A DNA stretch of 64,000 bases from CAWAYR01 sp050250955 (GCA_050250955.1 JBFWNR010000004.1:310001-374000); one strand, 5' to 3'; shown: positions 16,801 to 26,907, counted from the stretch's first letter. Made by a program: numbers and translations. The notes: a model not told the origin generated them from the letters alone.

Positions 16801-17590
16801 TGGGGCCGCGCGTCAGAGTCAGCGCCGTCACGTTCCTGAACGCCCGTCCCCTGGTGTACGAACTCGACCGACGCCACGACTTGTTCGCCGTCGACTACGA
16901 CCTGCCGTCGACCTGCGCCGCCCGCCTCCACGCCAGGGACGTCGATCTGGGATTGATCCCGGCCATCGAATACCTGAGTGGCGACTACCGCCTGGTGCCG
17001 GACATGGCGATCGGATCGGACGGTCCGATCCTGTCGGTGGCGGTGTTCACGACGGTCCCGGTCGAACGGGTGACACGACTGGCGCTCGACACCAGCTCAC
17101 GGAGCTCGGCGGCGTTGTGCCGGATTCTCTGCGCGCGGCTGTGGCACATCGACCCGGTGCTGGTGCCCGCGGCCCCCGATCTGCCGGCGATGCTCGGCGA
17201 GGCCGACGCGGCGCTGGTCATCGGCGACCCGGCCCTGGCCATCGATCCCGCCCGCGCCGGCGTGGAGAAGATCGATCTCGGCTCGGCGTGGCGGACCTTG
17301 ACCGGGTTGCCCTTCGTCTACGCGGTCTGGAGCGGTCGGCCGGATGCGCTGGCGCCGGCGCACCTGGCCGCCCTCGCCGCGGCGCGCGACGCCGGGCTGG
17401 CGGCGCGGGACGAGATCGCGCAGGCTGCCGCCGGCGGCGACCCGGCCACCGCCGCGGCGCTGGCCGCCTACCTGCGTGATAATCTCAGCTACACGTTCGA
17501 CGAGCGCGCCCGCGCCGGCCTCGAGCGCTTCTACGAGCTGGCGCACGCGGTGGGCCATCCGGCCGCGGTCCGGCCGCTCCGATTCTTCGC

Positions 17591-17594
<4 letters not shown>
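16800..17594 (+). CDS. mqnA: Chorismate dehydratase MqnA
   Basis: A 264-residue MqnA protein, which dehydrates chorismate to 3-enolpyruvylbenzoate at the start of the futalosine menaquinone pathway. It has a periplasmic-binding-protein-like fold. VSAVTFLNARPLVYEL, the DLGLIPAIEYL motif and the LALDTSSRSSAALCRILC segment are typical. The ATG at 16800 overlaps the preceding TGA by one base (TGATG); a GTG at 16797 is one codon earlier and also possible. MqnD, which acts later in the pathway, has a different N-terminal motif. Confidence 0.92.
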
Positions 17595-18823
<1,229 letters not shown>

Positions 18824-18839
18824 GCGAAGGGCGGAGAGC

Positions 18840-20078
18840 ATGGCGTCGCTGCTCGTGCGGGCCGCGTGGGTCTGCCCCGTGGCCGCGCCGCCCCTCGGCG
18901 ACGGCTGGGTCCTGGTCGCGGACGGACGCATCGCCGCGGTCGGCTGCGGCCACGACGCGCCGACGGCCGACCGGGTCGAAACCCTCGGCGACGTGGCGCT
19001 GCTGCCCGGGCTGGTCAACGCACATACGCATCTCGAGTTGTCGTGGCTGAGCGGCCTGGTGCCGCCGGCCGCGGACTTCCTCACCTGGGTCGGCGTCCTG
19101 ATGCGCCGTCGGACGCGTTTCGAGTCCGCCGATGACGCCGTGGCGATGGCGGCATTGCGCGGGGCGCTGGACGAGGCGTGCGCGACCGGAACGGTCGCGA
19201 TCGGCGACGTCTCCAACGCCCTGGTCTCGCCGCCGGTGCTGCGCGAGCGGGACGTGCCGGCCGTGGTGTTCCACGAAGTCTTCGGGTTCCGCGATGCCGA
19301 CGGGCGTACGGCCGCCGCTGCCGCCGCGGCGCGCGCGGCGGCCGCCAGCGGCGGCAGCGTGCGGGTCGTGCCGGCTCCGCACGCGCCGTTTTCGGTCTCC
19401 GCCGAACTCTTCGCGGCGTTGCGGGACGAGACCCGCCGCCTGCCGAAACCGATAACGACGGTGCACGCCGGGGAGTCGCCCGAGGAACTGCAGCTGCTCA
19501 CGACCGGTGCCGGTCCGTGGCGGGAGCGCCTGCAGGCGCTGGGGGCCTGGCGCGACGACTGGCGCCCGCCCGGCTGCGGTCCCGGCGACTATCTCTGCGA
19601 CCTCGGCGTCCTCGGCCCGGGAGCGCTCGCCGTGCACGCCGTGCAGTTCACCGACGCCGAGCTGGCGCGCCTGGCTGCCGCCGACGTCACCGTGGTCACG
19701 TGCCCGCGCAGCAACGTCTGGGTCGGTGTCGGTCCGCCGCCGGTGGCGCGGTTCGTCGCCTCCGGTGTCCGCGTCGCCCTCGGGACCGACAGCTTGGCCA
19801 GTGCCCCGGACTTGAACCTGTTCGCCGAGCTGGCGACGCTGCACGACATCGCCCCGGAGGTGCCGGCCCGCCGGCTGCTGGCCATGGCCACCCGCGGCGG
19901 CGCCGAGGCACTGCAACTCGGCGACCGTCTGGGTGCTCTGACGCCCGGCCGTGACGCTCGCCTGGTGGCGGTGACGCTGCCCGCCGGCACCGCCGACCCG
20001 GAGGCGGCCCTGGTCGGCGGGATCACCGCGGATCGGATCCGCCGCGTGCCCACGACGGCGGCGATGACGGTGTCCTGA
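18840..20078 (+). CDS. Amidohydrolase, probable aminofutalosine deaminase (MqnX-type)
   Basis: A 412-residue metal-dependent amidohydrolase. The metal ligands are H62 and H64 (NAHTHLE), H209 (VHAGES), with H266 and D317 (GTDSLAS). E212 fits the catalytic role in HxxE deaminases. Lying between mqnC and the prenyltransferase, it most likely deaminates 6-amino-6-deoxyfutalosine to futalosine, or a related purine intermediate. Homologous amidohydrolases deaminate adenosine derivatives, guanine or chlorinated triazines, so the substrate rests on context. I chose the ATG at 18840, which has GGAGAG just upstream; longer in-frame starts run back into mqnC. The stop overlaps the next ATG (TGATG). Confidence 0.8.
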   Translation: MASLLVRAAWVCPVAAPPLGDGWVLVADGRIAAVGCGHDAPTADRVETLGDVALLPGLVNAHTHLELSWLSGLVPPAADFLTWVGVLMRRRTRFESADDAVAMAALRGALDEACATGTVAIGDVSNALVSPPVLRERDVPAVVFHEVFGFRDADGRTAAAAAAARAAAASGGSVRVVPAPHAPFSVSAELFAALRDETRRLPKPITTVHAGESPEELQLLTTGAGPWRERLQALGAWRDDWRPPGCGPGDYLCDLGVLGPGALAVHAVQFTDAELARLAAADVTVVTCPRSNVWVGVGPPPVARFVASGVRVALGTDSLASAPDLNLFAELATLHDIAPEVPARRLLAMATRGGAEALQLGDRLGALTPGRDARLVAVTLPAGTADPEAALVGGITADRIRRVPTTAAMTVS

Positions 20079-20929
20079 TGGCGTCAATCGGCACCTACCT
20101 GTCGTTCGTTCGCATCAGCCACACGGTCTTCGCGCTGCCGTTCGCGCTCACCGGGGCGCTGCTGGCGGCCTGGGATCGGCCCTTCGAGTGGGCGACGCTG
20201 GGGTGGATTCTGCTGTGCATGGTCGCGGCCCGCAGCGCGGCGATGGGATTCAACCGGCTCGTCGACGCCCGCTTCGATGCCGCCAACCCGCGCACGGCGG
20301 CCCGCGAATTGCCGCGTGGCGCGCTGACCCGACGCCAGGCGACGACGTTCGTCGCCGTGTGGGCGGTGACGTTCGTGGTTGCGGCGTTCCAGATCAGCCG
20401 GCTGTGCGGCTGGCTGTCGCCGCTCGCGCTGGCGATCGTGTTCTGGTATTCGCTGGCCAAGCGCTACAGCTACTACGCGCAGGCGTTTCTCGGCCTGGCG
20501 ATGGCGGTGGCGCCGGTGGGCGGCTGGCTTGCGGCCGGCGGCCGCGGCGGCTGGACACCGTGGCTCCTCGGCCTGGCCATCGGTCTCTGGGTGGCCGGAT
20601 TCGACATCATCTACGCCTGTCAGGACGAAGCCGTCGACCGCCAACACGGCCTGAAGTCGATCCCGGTACGATTCGGAGTCGCCGGCGCGCTGACCATCTC
20701 GCGGGGGCTGCACGTCGCGACGGTGGCGACGATGGCCAGCCTGGTGCTGGTCGCGCCGCTCGGGCCGGTGTATCTCGCCGGGGTCGGGGTGGTTGCGGCG
20801 CTGCTGGCCTACGAGCAGTCCCTGGTGTCGGCCGACGACCTGTCGGGGGCCGCCAAGGCGTTCGACCTGAACGGCTACGTCGGGATCCTCTATTTCGTCA
20901 CCACCGCCGCCTCGCTCTATGTCGACTGA
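20078..20929 (+). CDS. UbiA-family prenyltransferase, probably menaquinone MqnP
   Basis: A 283-residue integral membrane prenyltransferase with about eight to nine membrane segments. The first Asp-rich motif is NRLVDARFDAANPRTAARELP (N, D, D at NxxxDxxxD) and the second is DIIYACQDEAVDRQHGLKSIP. These bind the Mg-diphosphate of the prenyl donor. By position in the futalosine operon it should prenylate 1,4-dihydroxy-6-naphthoate, the MqnP role. A 4-hydroxybenzoate prenyltransferase is the alternative by sequence alone. It is coupled to the upstream gene by one base and overlaps the methyltransferase by 11 bases. Confidence 0.88.
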   Translation: MASIGTYLSFVRISHTVFALPFALTGALLAAWDRPFEWATLGWILLCMVAARSAAMGFNRLVDARFDAANPRTAARELPRGALTRRQATTFVAVWAVTFVVAAFQISRLCGWLSPLALAIVFWYSLAKRYSYYAQAFLGLAMAVAPVGGWLAAGGRGGWTPWLLGLAIGLWVAGFDIIYACQDEAVDRQHGLKSIPVRFGVAGALTISRGLHVATVATMASLVLVAPLGPVYLAGVGVVAALLAYEQSLVSADDLSGAAKAFDLNGYVGILYFVTTAASLYVD

Positions 20930-21677
20930 TCGCGCCCGGCCCACGCCCGACGGCGTCCCGCTGGACAAGGCCCCGTCGCGGATCGCCGGCATGTTCGACG
21001 CCATCGCCGCGCGCTACGATCTGCTCAACACCGTGCTGTCGGCGGGGCTCGACCGCCACTGGCGACTGCGGGCGATCGCCTCGCTGCGGCTCAGCGGGCG
21101 AGAGCGGCTGCTCGACGTCTGCACCGGCACCGCCGACATCGCGCTCGGCGCCGCCCGCGCCGAGCCCGGTGCGGCGCGGGTCGTCGGCGTCGACTTCGCA
21201 GGGGCGATGCTGGCCCATGGGCGCGAGAAGGTCGACGCGGCCGGGCTGGCGCCCCGCGTCCAGCTGATCCGCGGCGACGCGACGACCCTGCCCGTCGCCG
21301 ACCAGTCGGTGGATGCCCTGACCATCGCCTTCGGCATCCGCAACGTCCAGGCGCCCGACGCGGCGTGCCGCGAGATCCGACGGGTCCTGAAGCCGGGTGG
21401 GCGGGTGGCGATCCTCGAGTTCGGCCTGCCGGGCCTGCCCGGCCTCCGCCACCTCTACGGCTGGTATTTCCGGTCCGTGCTGCCGCGGGTCGGCCGCCTG
21501 GTCTCGCGTCACGGCGGCGCCTACGCCTATCTGCCCGCGTCGGTCGGGGCCTTTCCGTACGGCCAGGAGTTCGTCGACATGCTCACGGCGGCCGGCTTGA
21601 CGGCGGCGACGGCCAAGCCGTTGACGCTCGGCGTCGTCTATCTGTACAACGCACGCCGGCCCGACCGGGATCCCTAG
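20919..21677 (+). CDS. ubiE: Demethylmenaquinone methyltransferase (UbiE/MenG)
   Basis: A 252-residue SAM-dependent methyltransferase for the last step of menaquinone synthesis. RIAGMFDAIAARYDLLNTVLSAGLDRHWR is the family start, LLDVCTGTADIAL is the SAM motif I, and IAFGIRNVQAPDAACREIRRVLKPGGRVAILEF carries motifs II-III. The ending VYLYNARRP is also typical. It closes the operon that begins with the MqnE-like gene; a new promoter-like box follows at 21714. Confidence 0.95.
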   Translation: MSTDRARPTPDGVPLDKAPSRIAGMFDAIAARYDLLNTVLSAGLDRHWRLRAIASLRLSGRERLLDVCTGTADIALGAARAEPGAARVVGVDFAGAMLAHGREKVDAAGLAPRVQLIRGDATTLPVADQSVDALTIAFGIRNVQAPDAACREIRRVLKPGGRVAILEFGLPGLPGLRHLYGWYFRSVLPRVGRLVSRHGGAYAYLPASVGAFPYGQEFVDMLTAAGLTAATAKPLTLGVVYLYNARRPDRDP

Positions 21678-21713
21678 CGCCGCCGCAGCAGGAGCCCCGC
21701 CCGATCCGACGGG

Positions 21714-21719
21714 TATAAT
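21714..21719 (+). promoter_or_regulatory. Probable -10 box for the tonB-like gene
   Basis: A perfect TATAAT 15 bases before the ATG at 21735. The transcript would start near 21726 and carry a leader of only some 9 bases, which would exclude or cut the GAGG at 21721-21724. No -35 is visible at the expected spacing. Confidence 0.45.
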
Positions 21720-21734
21720 CGAGGCAACTGCTTC

Positions 21735-22676
21735 ATGTACTTCGACTTCGACGACCGCTACCAGTCGGTCGAGGTGGTCGGCAGCGCGATCTCCCGTCGG
21801 GAAGGGATCGTGCTCTCGGTCGTCGCGCACGTCGGCGTCCTGCTGCTGCTCCTGCTGGCCCCCCAGCTCGCCTGGTTCCAGCGTGCGGCCGAGGAACGCG
21901 CCGCCGCCGCGATCGAGGAGCGTGAACGCCCCCGGCCCGACGACGCGCCCCGCTTCGTGATCGTCGAACCGCTGCGCGACGTGCCCGCGCCGGCGCCGCC
22001 GCAGGAGGCCGAGATCTCGGACATGGATCGGGTCGCCAGCGCGCCGGAGATCGCGGAACGACCGGAGAACCCGCTGCCGTTCGCGCGTGGCGACACCGGC
22101 GAACGGGTCGAGGCGGCGCCCGAGGAACGGGCCGCCGGTCGCGGTCCCGAGCCCGAACCGGCGCCGCCGGCGACGCCGCCCGCCGAGGAGCGGACGCCGC
22201 TGCCCGCGGCACCCGAGGCGCCGCCGGCACCGCGTGACGCCGCGTTGACCCGTCCACAGGGCGGATCGCTCGGTGAAGCCCTCAGGGATCTGCAGAAGTA
22301 CGTCCAGCGCGAGTCGTTCAACAATCCGCAGGGCGGTGTGAACGAGTTCGGCCCGGCGATCCAGTTCGACACCAAGGGCGTCGAGTTCGGGCCGTGGATC
22401 CGTCGCTTCGTCGCCCAGGTCAAGCGCAACTGGTTCGTGCCCAATGCCGCCTACGCGATGCGCGGCCGGGTGGTGCTGCAGTTCAACGTTCACAAGGACG
22501 GCGCCATCACCGACGTCAACATCGTGCGGCCGTCGGAGGTCGACTCGTTCAACCGCTCGGCCTACAACGCCATCATCGCCTCCAATCCGACCCAGCCGCT
22601 GCCGCCCGAGTATCCCGCCGACAAGGCCTTCTTCACGGTGACCTTCTTCTTCAACGAGTCGCCGACGCCGGAGTGA
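21735..22676 (+). CDS. TonB C-terminal domain protein
   Basis: A 313-residue envelope protein built like TonB: a cytoplasmic N-terminus of about 25 residues, one membrane helix (IVLSVVAHVGVLLLLLLAP, residues about 27-45), a long Pro/Glu/Ala-rich periplasmic spanner to about residue 170, and a C-terminal TonB-like domain (WIRRFVAQVKRNWFVPNAAYAMRGRVVLQFNVHKDGAITDVNIVRPSEVDSFNRSA). It could transmit proton-motive energy to outer-membrane receptors or act as a TolA-like linker. No exbB/exbD is nearby. The start codon is favoured by GAGG ten bases upstream. Confidence 0.85.
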   Translation: MYFDFDDRYQSVEVVGSAISRREGIVLSVVAHVGVLLLLLLAPQLAWFQRAAEERAAAAIEERERPRPDDAPRFVIVEPLRDVPAPAPPQEAEISDMDRVASAPEIAERPENPLPFARGDTGERVEAAPEERAAGRGPEPEPAPPATPPAEERTPLPAAPEAPPAPRDAALTRPQGGSLGEALRDLQKYVQRESFNNPQGGVNEFGPAIQFDTKGVEFGPWIRRFVAQVKRNWFVPNAAYAMRGRVVLQFNVHKDGAITDVNIVRPSEVDSFNRSAYNAIIASNPTQPLPPEYPADKAFFTVTFFFNESPTPE

Positions 22677-22765
22677 TCGTGACGCCGACGCCGGCGCAGC
22701 AGGCCGGGCTCGTCGCCGTGGTCGCGCTGCTGGCCGTGCTCGTGCTGAGGCAGTGGGCATGTTGA
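22673..22765 (+). CDS. Possible 30-residue single-helix membrane peptide
   Basis: A short frame from a GTG that overlaps the TonB-like gene stop as GTGA and ends in a TGA inside the miaA start region. The peptide has a polar start (VTPTPAQQ) and one hydrophobic helix (AGLVAVVALLAVLVLRQW). It fills the gap between two genes with the overlap style used throughout this chromosome. No family is recognised, and a second in-frame GTG at 22679 is also possible. It could be chance, since Leu/Val/Ala codons are GC-rich. Confidence 0.35.
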   Translation: MIVTPTPAQQAGLVAVVALLAVLVLRQWAC

Positions 22766-23733
22766 GCGGACGGCCGGTGCTCGTCGCCGTCCTCGGGCCG
22801 ACCGCCACCGGCAAGTCGGCGATCGCCATGGCCGTCGCCCGACACTTCGGCGGCGAGATCGTCGCCTGCGACTCGACCGCCGTCTACCGGGGCTTCGACA
22901 TCGGCACCGACAAGGTGCCGGCGGCGGAGCAGCAGGGCATCGCGCACCACCTCGTCGACGTCGCCGACCCGACCGAGGTCTACACCGCCGCCCGCTACGC
23001 CGCCGAGGCGGCCCGCGCCGTCCGCGACATTCACGCCCGCGGCCGGCTGCCGGTGCTCGCCGGCGGCACCGGCTTCTACTTCAGGGCGTTGACCCGCGGG
23101 CTGTTCCCCGGCCCGGCGGCCGACGAAGCGGTTCGGGCACGGCTGGAACGGGTCGCGGCGCGGCGCGGCGATCGGGCGCTGCATCGCTGGCTGGCCCGGG
23201 TCGATCCGCCGGCCGCGGCCCGCATCCGGCCGGGCGATCGCAAACGCATGGTGCGAGCGCTCGAGGTCTACCTGCTGACCGGCCGGCCATTGACGGCGCA
23301 CTTCGCCGACACCATCACGCCGCTGCCCGACGTGGACGTCGTCGCCGTCGGCCTGCGGCTGCCGGCCGACCTGCTCGCCGAGCGGCTGGCGCGGCGCGTC
23401 GACGCCCAGTTGGCCGGCGGACTCGAGGCCGAAGTGCGGCGGCTGCTGGCCGCCGGGGTCCCGCGGTCGGCGCGGCCGTTCGGGGGGCTGGTCTACCGGC
23501 AGATGGTCGACTATCTGGACGGCGTCCGCGGCCTGGCCGAGACGCGCGCGCTCATCGTCCAGGAGAATCGCCGCTACGCGCGCCGGCAGTTGATCTGGTT
23601 CCGCAAAGAGCCTACTCTGATGTGGTTTGACGGTCCCGGTGAGACGGCGTCGGCCGCGGCGCGCGTCATCGACTACCTGGGATCGCGGGGCTTGCACCAA
23701 CCGAGGAGCGACGCGGGCGATGGCCGAAGGTAA
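22759..23733 (+). CDS. miaA: tRNA dimethylallyltransferase MiaA
   Basis: A 324-residue enzyme that adds a dimethylallyl group to A37 of tRNAs reading UNN codons. The P-loop is GPTATGKS near residue 14, with DSTAVYRGFDIGTDKVP, the GGTGFYFRALTRGLF motif and the C-terminal QENRRYARRQLIWFRKEP. I chose the ATG at 22759 because GAGG lies 8 bases upstream; a GTG two codons earlier (22753) is possible. Its last 14 bases overlap hfq, giving the widespread miaA-hfq pairing. Confidence 0.95.
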   Translation: MLSGRPVLVAVLGPTATGKSAIAMAVARHFGGEIVACDSTAVYRGFDIGTDKVPAAEQQGIAHHLVDVADPTEVYTAARYAAEAARAVRDIHARGRLPVLAGGTGFYFRALTRGLFPGPAADEAVRARLERVAARRGDRALHRWLARVDPPAAARIRPGDRKRMVRALEVYLLTGRPLTAHFADTITPLPDVDVVAVGLRLPADLLAERLARRVDAQLAGGLEAEVRRLLAAGVPRSARPFGGLVYRQMVDYLDGVRGLAETRALIVQENRRYARRQLIWFRKEPTLMWFDGPGETASAAARVIDYLGSRGLHQPRSDAGDGRR

Positions 23734-23968
23734 ATCGAGTGCACCGAACATCCAGGATGTCTTCCTCAACTACGCGCGCCGGGAGAAGCTGGCCGTCACG
23801 GTGCACCTGCTCGACGGCCGTGAGTTCGAGGCCCGCATCAAGAACTTCGATCGCTTCGCGGTGATCCTCGAGCACCAGGGGCTCGACCATCTGGTGTTCA
23901 AGCACGCCATCGCGACCCTGCGCGTTCCGCGCAGCGTGCCCAACTACTTCTCGTCGCACCATCCGTGA
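23720..23968 (+). CDS. hfq: RNA chaperone Hfq
   Basis: An 82-residue Sm-like hexameric RNA chaperone. After a short N-terminus the Sm1 region (NIQDVFLNYARREKLAVTVHLLDGREFEARIKNFDRFAVIL) is followed by Sm2 with VFKHAIATL, the counterpart of the YKHAI signature. The conserved Gln and Asp of QD near the start are present. It starts inside miaA at 23720, with GAGGAG 11 bases upstream. Size and sequence fit bacterial Hfq, so small-RNA regulation probably operates. Confidence 0.95.
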   Translation: MAEGKSSAPNIQDVFLNYARREKLAVTVHLLDGREFEARIKNFDRFAVILEHQGLDHLVFKHAIATLRVPRSVPNYFSSHHP

Positions 23969-23970
23969 GC

Positions 23971-23983
23971 GGCGCGCTGCGCC
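23971..23983 (+). terminator. Small hairpin after hfq
   Basis: GGCGC-GCT-GCGCC forms a perfect 5-bp stem two bases after the hfq stop. There is no T tract, so it is at best a weak or factor-dependent terminator or a 3'-end stabiliser. Confidence 0.2.
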
Positions 23984-23996
23984 GGCCTGGTTCGTC

Positions 23997-25163
23997 ATGG
24001 CGCCGCGCGCGATCGTGATCGTCCTCGACGGCGTCGGCGCCGGTGCCCTGCCCGACGCCGCCGACTACGGCGACGAGGGCAGCGACACGCTCGGCCACGT
24101 CGCGGCGTCGCGCCCGCTGGTCGTGCCGACACTGGCCGGTCTCGGCCTCGGACTGGCCGCCCGGCTGCCTGGAGTGCCGGTGCCGGATCCGCCGGCGGCG
24201 GCCTGGGGGCGGATGGCCGAGCGTTCGCCCGGCAAGGATTCCGTGACCGGACATTGGGAGCTGATGGGACTGGTCCTCGACCGGCCGTTCCCGACTTTTC
24301 CCGATGGTTTCCCAGCCGGCCTGATCGACGCCTTCTCGACGGCCATCGGCCGGCCGGTGCTCGGCAACGTCGTCGCGTCGGGCACGGCGATTCTCGACCG
24401 CCTGGGCCCGGAGCATCAACGCACCGGGCGGCCGATCGTCTACACCTCGGCGGACAGCGTCTTCCAGATCGCCGCGCACGAGGCGGTCGTGCCGGTCGAG
24501 CGGCTCTACGACTGGTGCCGGGTCGCGTACCGGCTGGCGGTCGAAGGTGCCGGCATCGGCCGGGTGATCGCCCGCCCGTTCGTCGGCGAGCCGGGCGGCT
24601 ATCAACGGACCGCCAACCGCCACGACTACGCCATGCCGCCACCGCGTCCGACGCTGCTCGACCGCCTCGCCGACGCCGGCGTGCCGGTGGCGGCGGTGGG
24701 GAAGGTGGCCGATCTCTTCGCCGGCCGCGGCATCGCCACGTCGCACCCGACCGCGAGCGACGCCGATGGCGTGGCGCGGGTCGTCGCCTGCCTCGACGAG
24801 GGCGTCGGCGGGCTGGTCTTCGCCAACCTGGTCGACTTCGACACCCGTTACGGCCATCGCAACGACGTCGAGGGCTTCGCCGCCAACCTCGAGGCGTTCG
24901 ATGCCGCGCTTCCGGCGATTCTCGACCGCCTCGGCCCCGGCGACCTGCTGGTCGTCACCGCCGACCACGGCAACGATCCGGCGACGCCGAGCACCGATCA
25001 CTCGCGCGAGTACGTACCGCTGCTGGCGCTCGGCCCGGGCCTTCGCGCCGGCGTGGCGCTGGGGACGCGGGCGAGCTTCGCCGATCTCGGCCAGACCCTG
25101 GCCGAGTGGTTCGGGGTGGCGCCGCTGGCGCATGGCCGCAGTTTCCTCGAGCCCCTGCGGTGA
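23997..25163 (+). CDS. deoB: Phosphopentomutase DeoB
   Basis: A 388-residue alkaline-phosphatase-superfamily mutase that interconverts (deoxy)ribose 1- and 5-phosphates in nucleoside salvage. The metal-binding start is VIVLDGVGAGALPDAADYGDEGSDTLGH, the phosphorylated-threonine region is PGKDSVTGHWELMG, and the later metal sites are NLVDFDTRYGHRND and VTADHGNDPATPSTDHSRE. YTSADSVFQIAAHE is a DeoB hallmark separating it from phosphoglycerate mutases. It lies 28 bases after hfq. Confidence 0.95.
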   Translation: MAPRAIVIVLDGVGAGALPDAADYGDEGSDTLGHVAASRPLVVPTLAGLGLGLAARLPGVPVPDPPAAAWGRMAERSPGKDSVTGHWELMGLVLDRPFPTFPDGFPAGLIDAFSTAIGRPVLGNVVASGTAILDRLGPEHQRTGRPIVYTSADSVFQIAAHEAVVPVERLYDWCRVAYRLAVEGAGIGRVIARPFVGEPGGYQRTANRHDYAMPPPRPTLLDRLADAGVPVAAVGKVADLFAGRGIATSHPTASDADGVARVVACLDEGVGGLVFANLVDFDTRYGHRNDVEGFAANLEAFDAALPAILDRLGPGDLLVVTADHGNDPATPSTDHSREYVPLLALGPGLRAGVALGTRASFADLGQTLAEWFGVAPLAHGRSFLEPLR

Positions 25164-25176
25164 CCCTGGCGGCTGC

Positions 25177-25182
25177 TACCAT
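25177..25182 (+). promoter_or_regulatory. Possible -10 box for dgt
   Basis: TACCAT at the end of deoB and just before the ATG at 25201. The surrounding GCTACCATG also occurs before the pseudokinase gene at 59131. No -35 was seen, and co-transcription from deoB is equally possible. Confidence 0.2.
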
Positions 25183-25200
25183 GGGGGCGGCGCCGCCGCG

Positions 25201-26277
25201 ATGACCATTCGCCACGAACTCGAGGAGCGCGAGGCGGCGACGCTGTCGCCGCAGGCGGCCCGCAGTGCCGCCACCCGGGGCCGGGCGCGTCCCGAAGCCG
25301 AGGATCCGATCCGCCCGGCGTTCCAGCGCGATCGCGACCGCATCATCCACACCAAGGCGTTCCGCCGCCTCAAACACAAGACGCAGGTGTTCTTCTCGCC
25401 GGCCGGGGACCATTACCGTACCCGGCTGACCCATACCCTCGAGGTGTCGCAGATCGCCCGCACCATCGCCAAGGTCCTGCGGCTCCACGAGGAGCTCACC
25501 GAGGCGATCGCCCTTGGCCACGATCTCGGCCACACCCCGTTCGGCCACGCCGGTGAACGGGTCCTGCAGACGCTGTGCCCGGACGGCTTCAACCACTACG
25601 AGCAGAGCCTGCGCATCGTCGACGTCCTGGAGCGCGACCGCCAGGGGCTCAACCTCACCTGGGAGGTGCGCGACGGCATCGCCCGCCACTCGAAGGGCAA
25701 GCACGGCCTGCCGGTGGGGGCGCCCCCCGAACACCGCGCCTCGACGATCGAAGGCCAGGTGGCGCGGGTGGCCGACATCGTCGCCTACGTCAACCACGAT
25801 GTCGACGACGCGGTGCGGGCCGGCATCCTCCGCGAGGACGGCCTGCCGGCGCAGGCCTTGGCGGTGCTCGGGCGATCGGCGTCGGAGCGCATCGGCCGGA
25901 TGGTCACCGACGTGGTGGCGCAGACGCTGGCCGGCGGCACGACCGAGATCCGGATGAGCCAGGAGATGCTCGACGCGACCCTGGCGCTGCGCGATTTCCT
26001 CTTCGACGCCGTCTACGAGAACGACGTGGCGACGGCGGAGTTCGCCAAGGCCGAGGGCATCCTCGGCGGCTTGTGGGAGCGGGTGCAGCAGCAGCCCGAG
26101 GCGTTCCTGGACCGTCGCACCGTCGAGGCCGACGGGCTCGATGTCGCCACCCAGGACTTCATCGCCGGGATGACCGACCGCTACGCCGTGGGGCTGTTCG
26201 AGCAGCTGTTCATCCCCAAGCCGTGGGTCGGGCCGTGGCCGGTGTCGGAGCGCGCCCACCTCGACCGCCAGGGGTGA
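25201..26277 (+). CDS. dgt: dGTP triphosphohydrolase-like HD protein
   Basis: A 358-residue HD-domain protein of the deoxyguanosinetriphosphate triphosphohydrolase-like group, which splits dNTPs to nucleoside and triphosphate. The metal site is built from H78 (RLTHTLEV) and H107-D108 (LGHDLGHTPFGHAGE), with a later D in ADIVAYVNHDVDD. FRRLKHKTQVF and GFNHYEQSLRIVD are family signatures of the short bacterial type. It follows deoB by 37 bases, consistent with a nucleotide-metabolism group. Confidence 0.92.
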   Translation: MTIRHELEEREAATLSPQAARSAATRGRARPEAEDPIRPAFQRDRDRIIHTKAFRRLKHKTQVFFSPAGDHYRTRLTHTLEVSQIARTIAKVLRLHEELTEAIALGHDLGHTPFGHAGERVLQTLCPDGFNHYEQSLRIVDVLERDRQGLNLTWEVRDGIARHSKGKHGLPVGAPPEHRASTIEGQVARVADIVAYVNHDVDDAVRAGILREDGLPAQALAVLGRSASERIGRMVTDVVAQTLAGGTTEIRMSQEMLDATLALRDFLFDAVYENDVATAEFAKAEGILGGLWERVQQQPEAFLDRRTVEADGLDVATQDFIAGMTDRYAVGLFEQLFIPKPWVGPWPVSERAHLDRQG

Positions 26278-26330
26278 AACTCCTTGCCGGTCTGCGAGAT
26301 GCAGCTGGCGGCCGGTGTGCGACCGCGTGA

Positions 26331-26336
26331 TATACT
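26331..26336 (+). promoter_or_regulatory. Probable -10 box for the yceD-rpmF-plsX-fab operon
   Basis: TATACT preceded by TGA, 43 bases before the yceD ATG at 26380; the leader would be about 37 bases. It would drive the ribosomal protein and fatty-acid synthesis genes that follow. The -35 region is not recognisable. Confidence 0.45.
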
Positions 26337-26379
26337 GGGTGGTCGTTCCGGTGGCCAGAAGGCGCGCCGGGCCCTGGCC

Positions 26380-26907
26380 ATGACCCTCGACCTGACCGCC
26401 ATCCGCCAGCCCGAGACCGCCGTCGAGCGGGAGTTTCCGCCCGACGCGATCGGGGGTGACGACGGCTTCCGCGTGATCGCGCCGGCCCGCCTGGCGGCGA
26501 CGCTCCACAAGGACAAGGATCGCTATCGCCTCGCCGGGTCGGTCTCGACCCGGCTCGAGGTGCCGTGCAGCCGCTGTCTCGAGCCGTTCAGCGTGCCGGT
26601 CGACGGCCGCTTCGACTTCCGCTATCTGCCCCAGGCCCTGGCCGGCGATCGCGACGAGGACCGCGAGCACGATCCCGCGACGACCTTCTATCGCGACGAG
26701 ACCATCGACCTGGTCGACCTCGTGCGCGAGCAGTGCTACCTGGCGCTGCCGATGAAGCCGCTGTGCCGACCCGACTGCCAGGGGCTGTGCCCGACCTGCG
26801 GTGTCAACCTCAACCTCGAACGCTGCAGCTGCGAGACGCGCTGGGTCGATCCCCGGTTCGCCGGGCTGCAGTCGCTCGTTTCTCCGCGGACCGACGACGA
26901 TGCCTAA
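26380..26907 (+). CDS. YceD family protein (DUF177)
   Basis: A 175-residue member of the YceD/DUF177 family, usually encoded directly upstream of rpmF and implicated in 23S rRNA or large-subunit biogenesis. CSRCLEPFSVPVDG and the cysteine-rich CRPDCQGLCPTCGVNLNLERCSC near the C-terminus, possibly a metal site, are the recognisable parts. I chose the ATG at 26380 because the earlier in-frame ATG lies before the promoter-like box. It overlaps rpmF by 8 bases. Confidence 0.88.
   Translation: MTLDLTAIRQPETAVEREFPPDAIGGDDGFRVIAPARLAATLHKDKDRYRLAGSVSTRLEVPCSRCLEPFSVPVDGRFDFRYLPQALAGDRDEDREHDPATTFYRDETIDLVDLVREQCYLALPMKPLCRPDCQGLCPTCGVNLNLERCSCETRWVDPRFAGLQSLVSPRTDDDA

Noticed and set aside
23720..23733. 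miaA-hfq overlap as an unusual arrangement
   Set aside because: miaA and hfq are neighbours in many bacteria, and overlaps of this size are common in this window.
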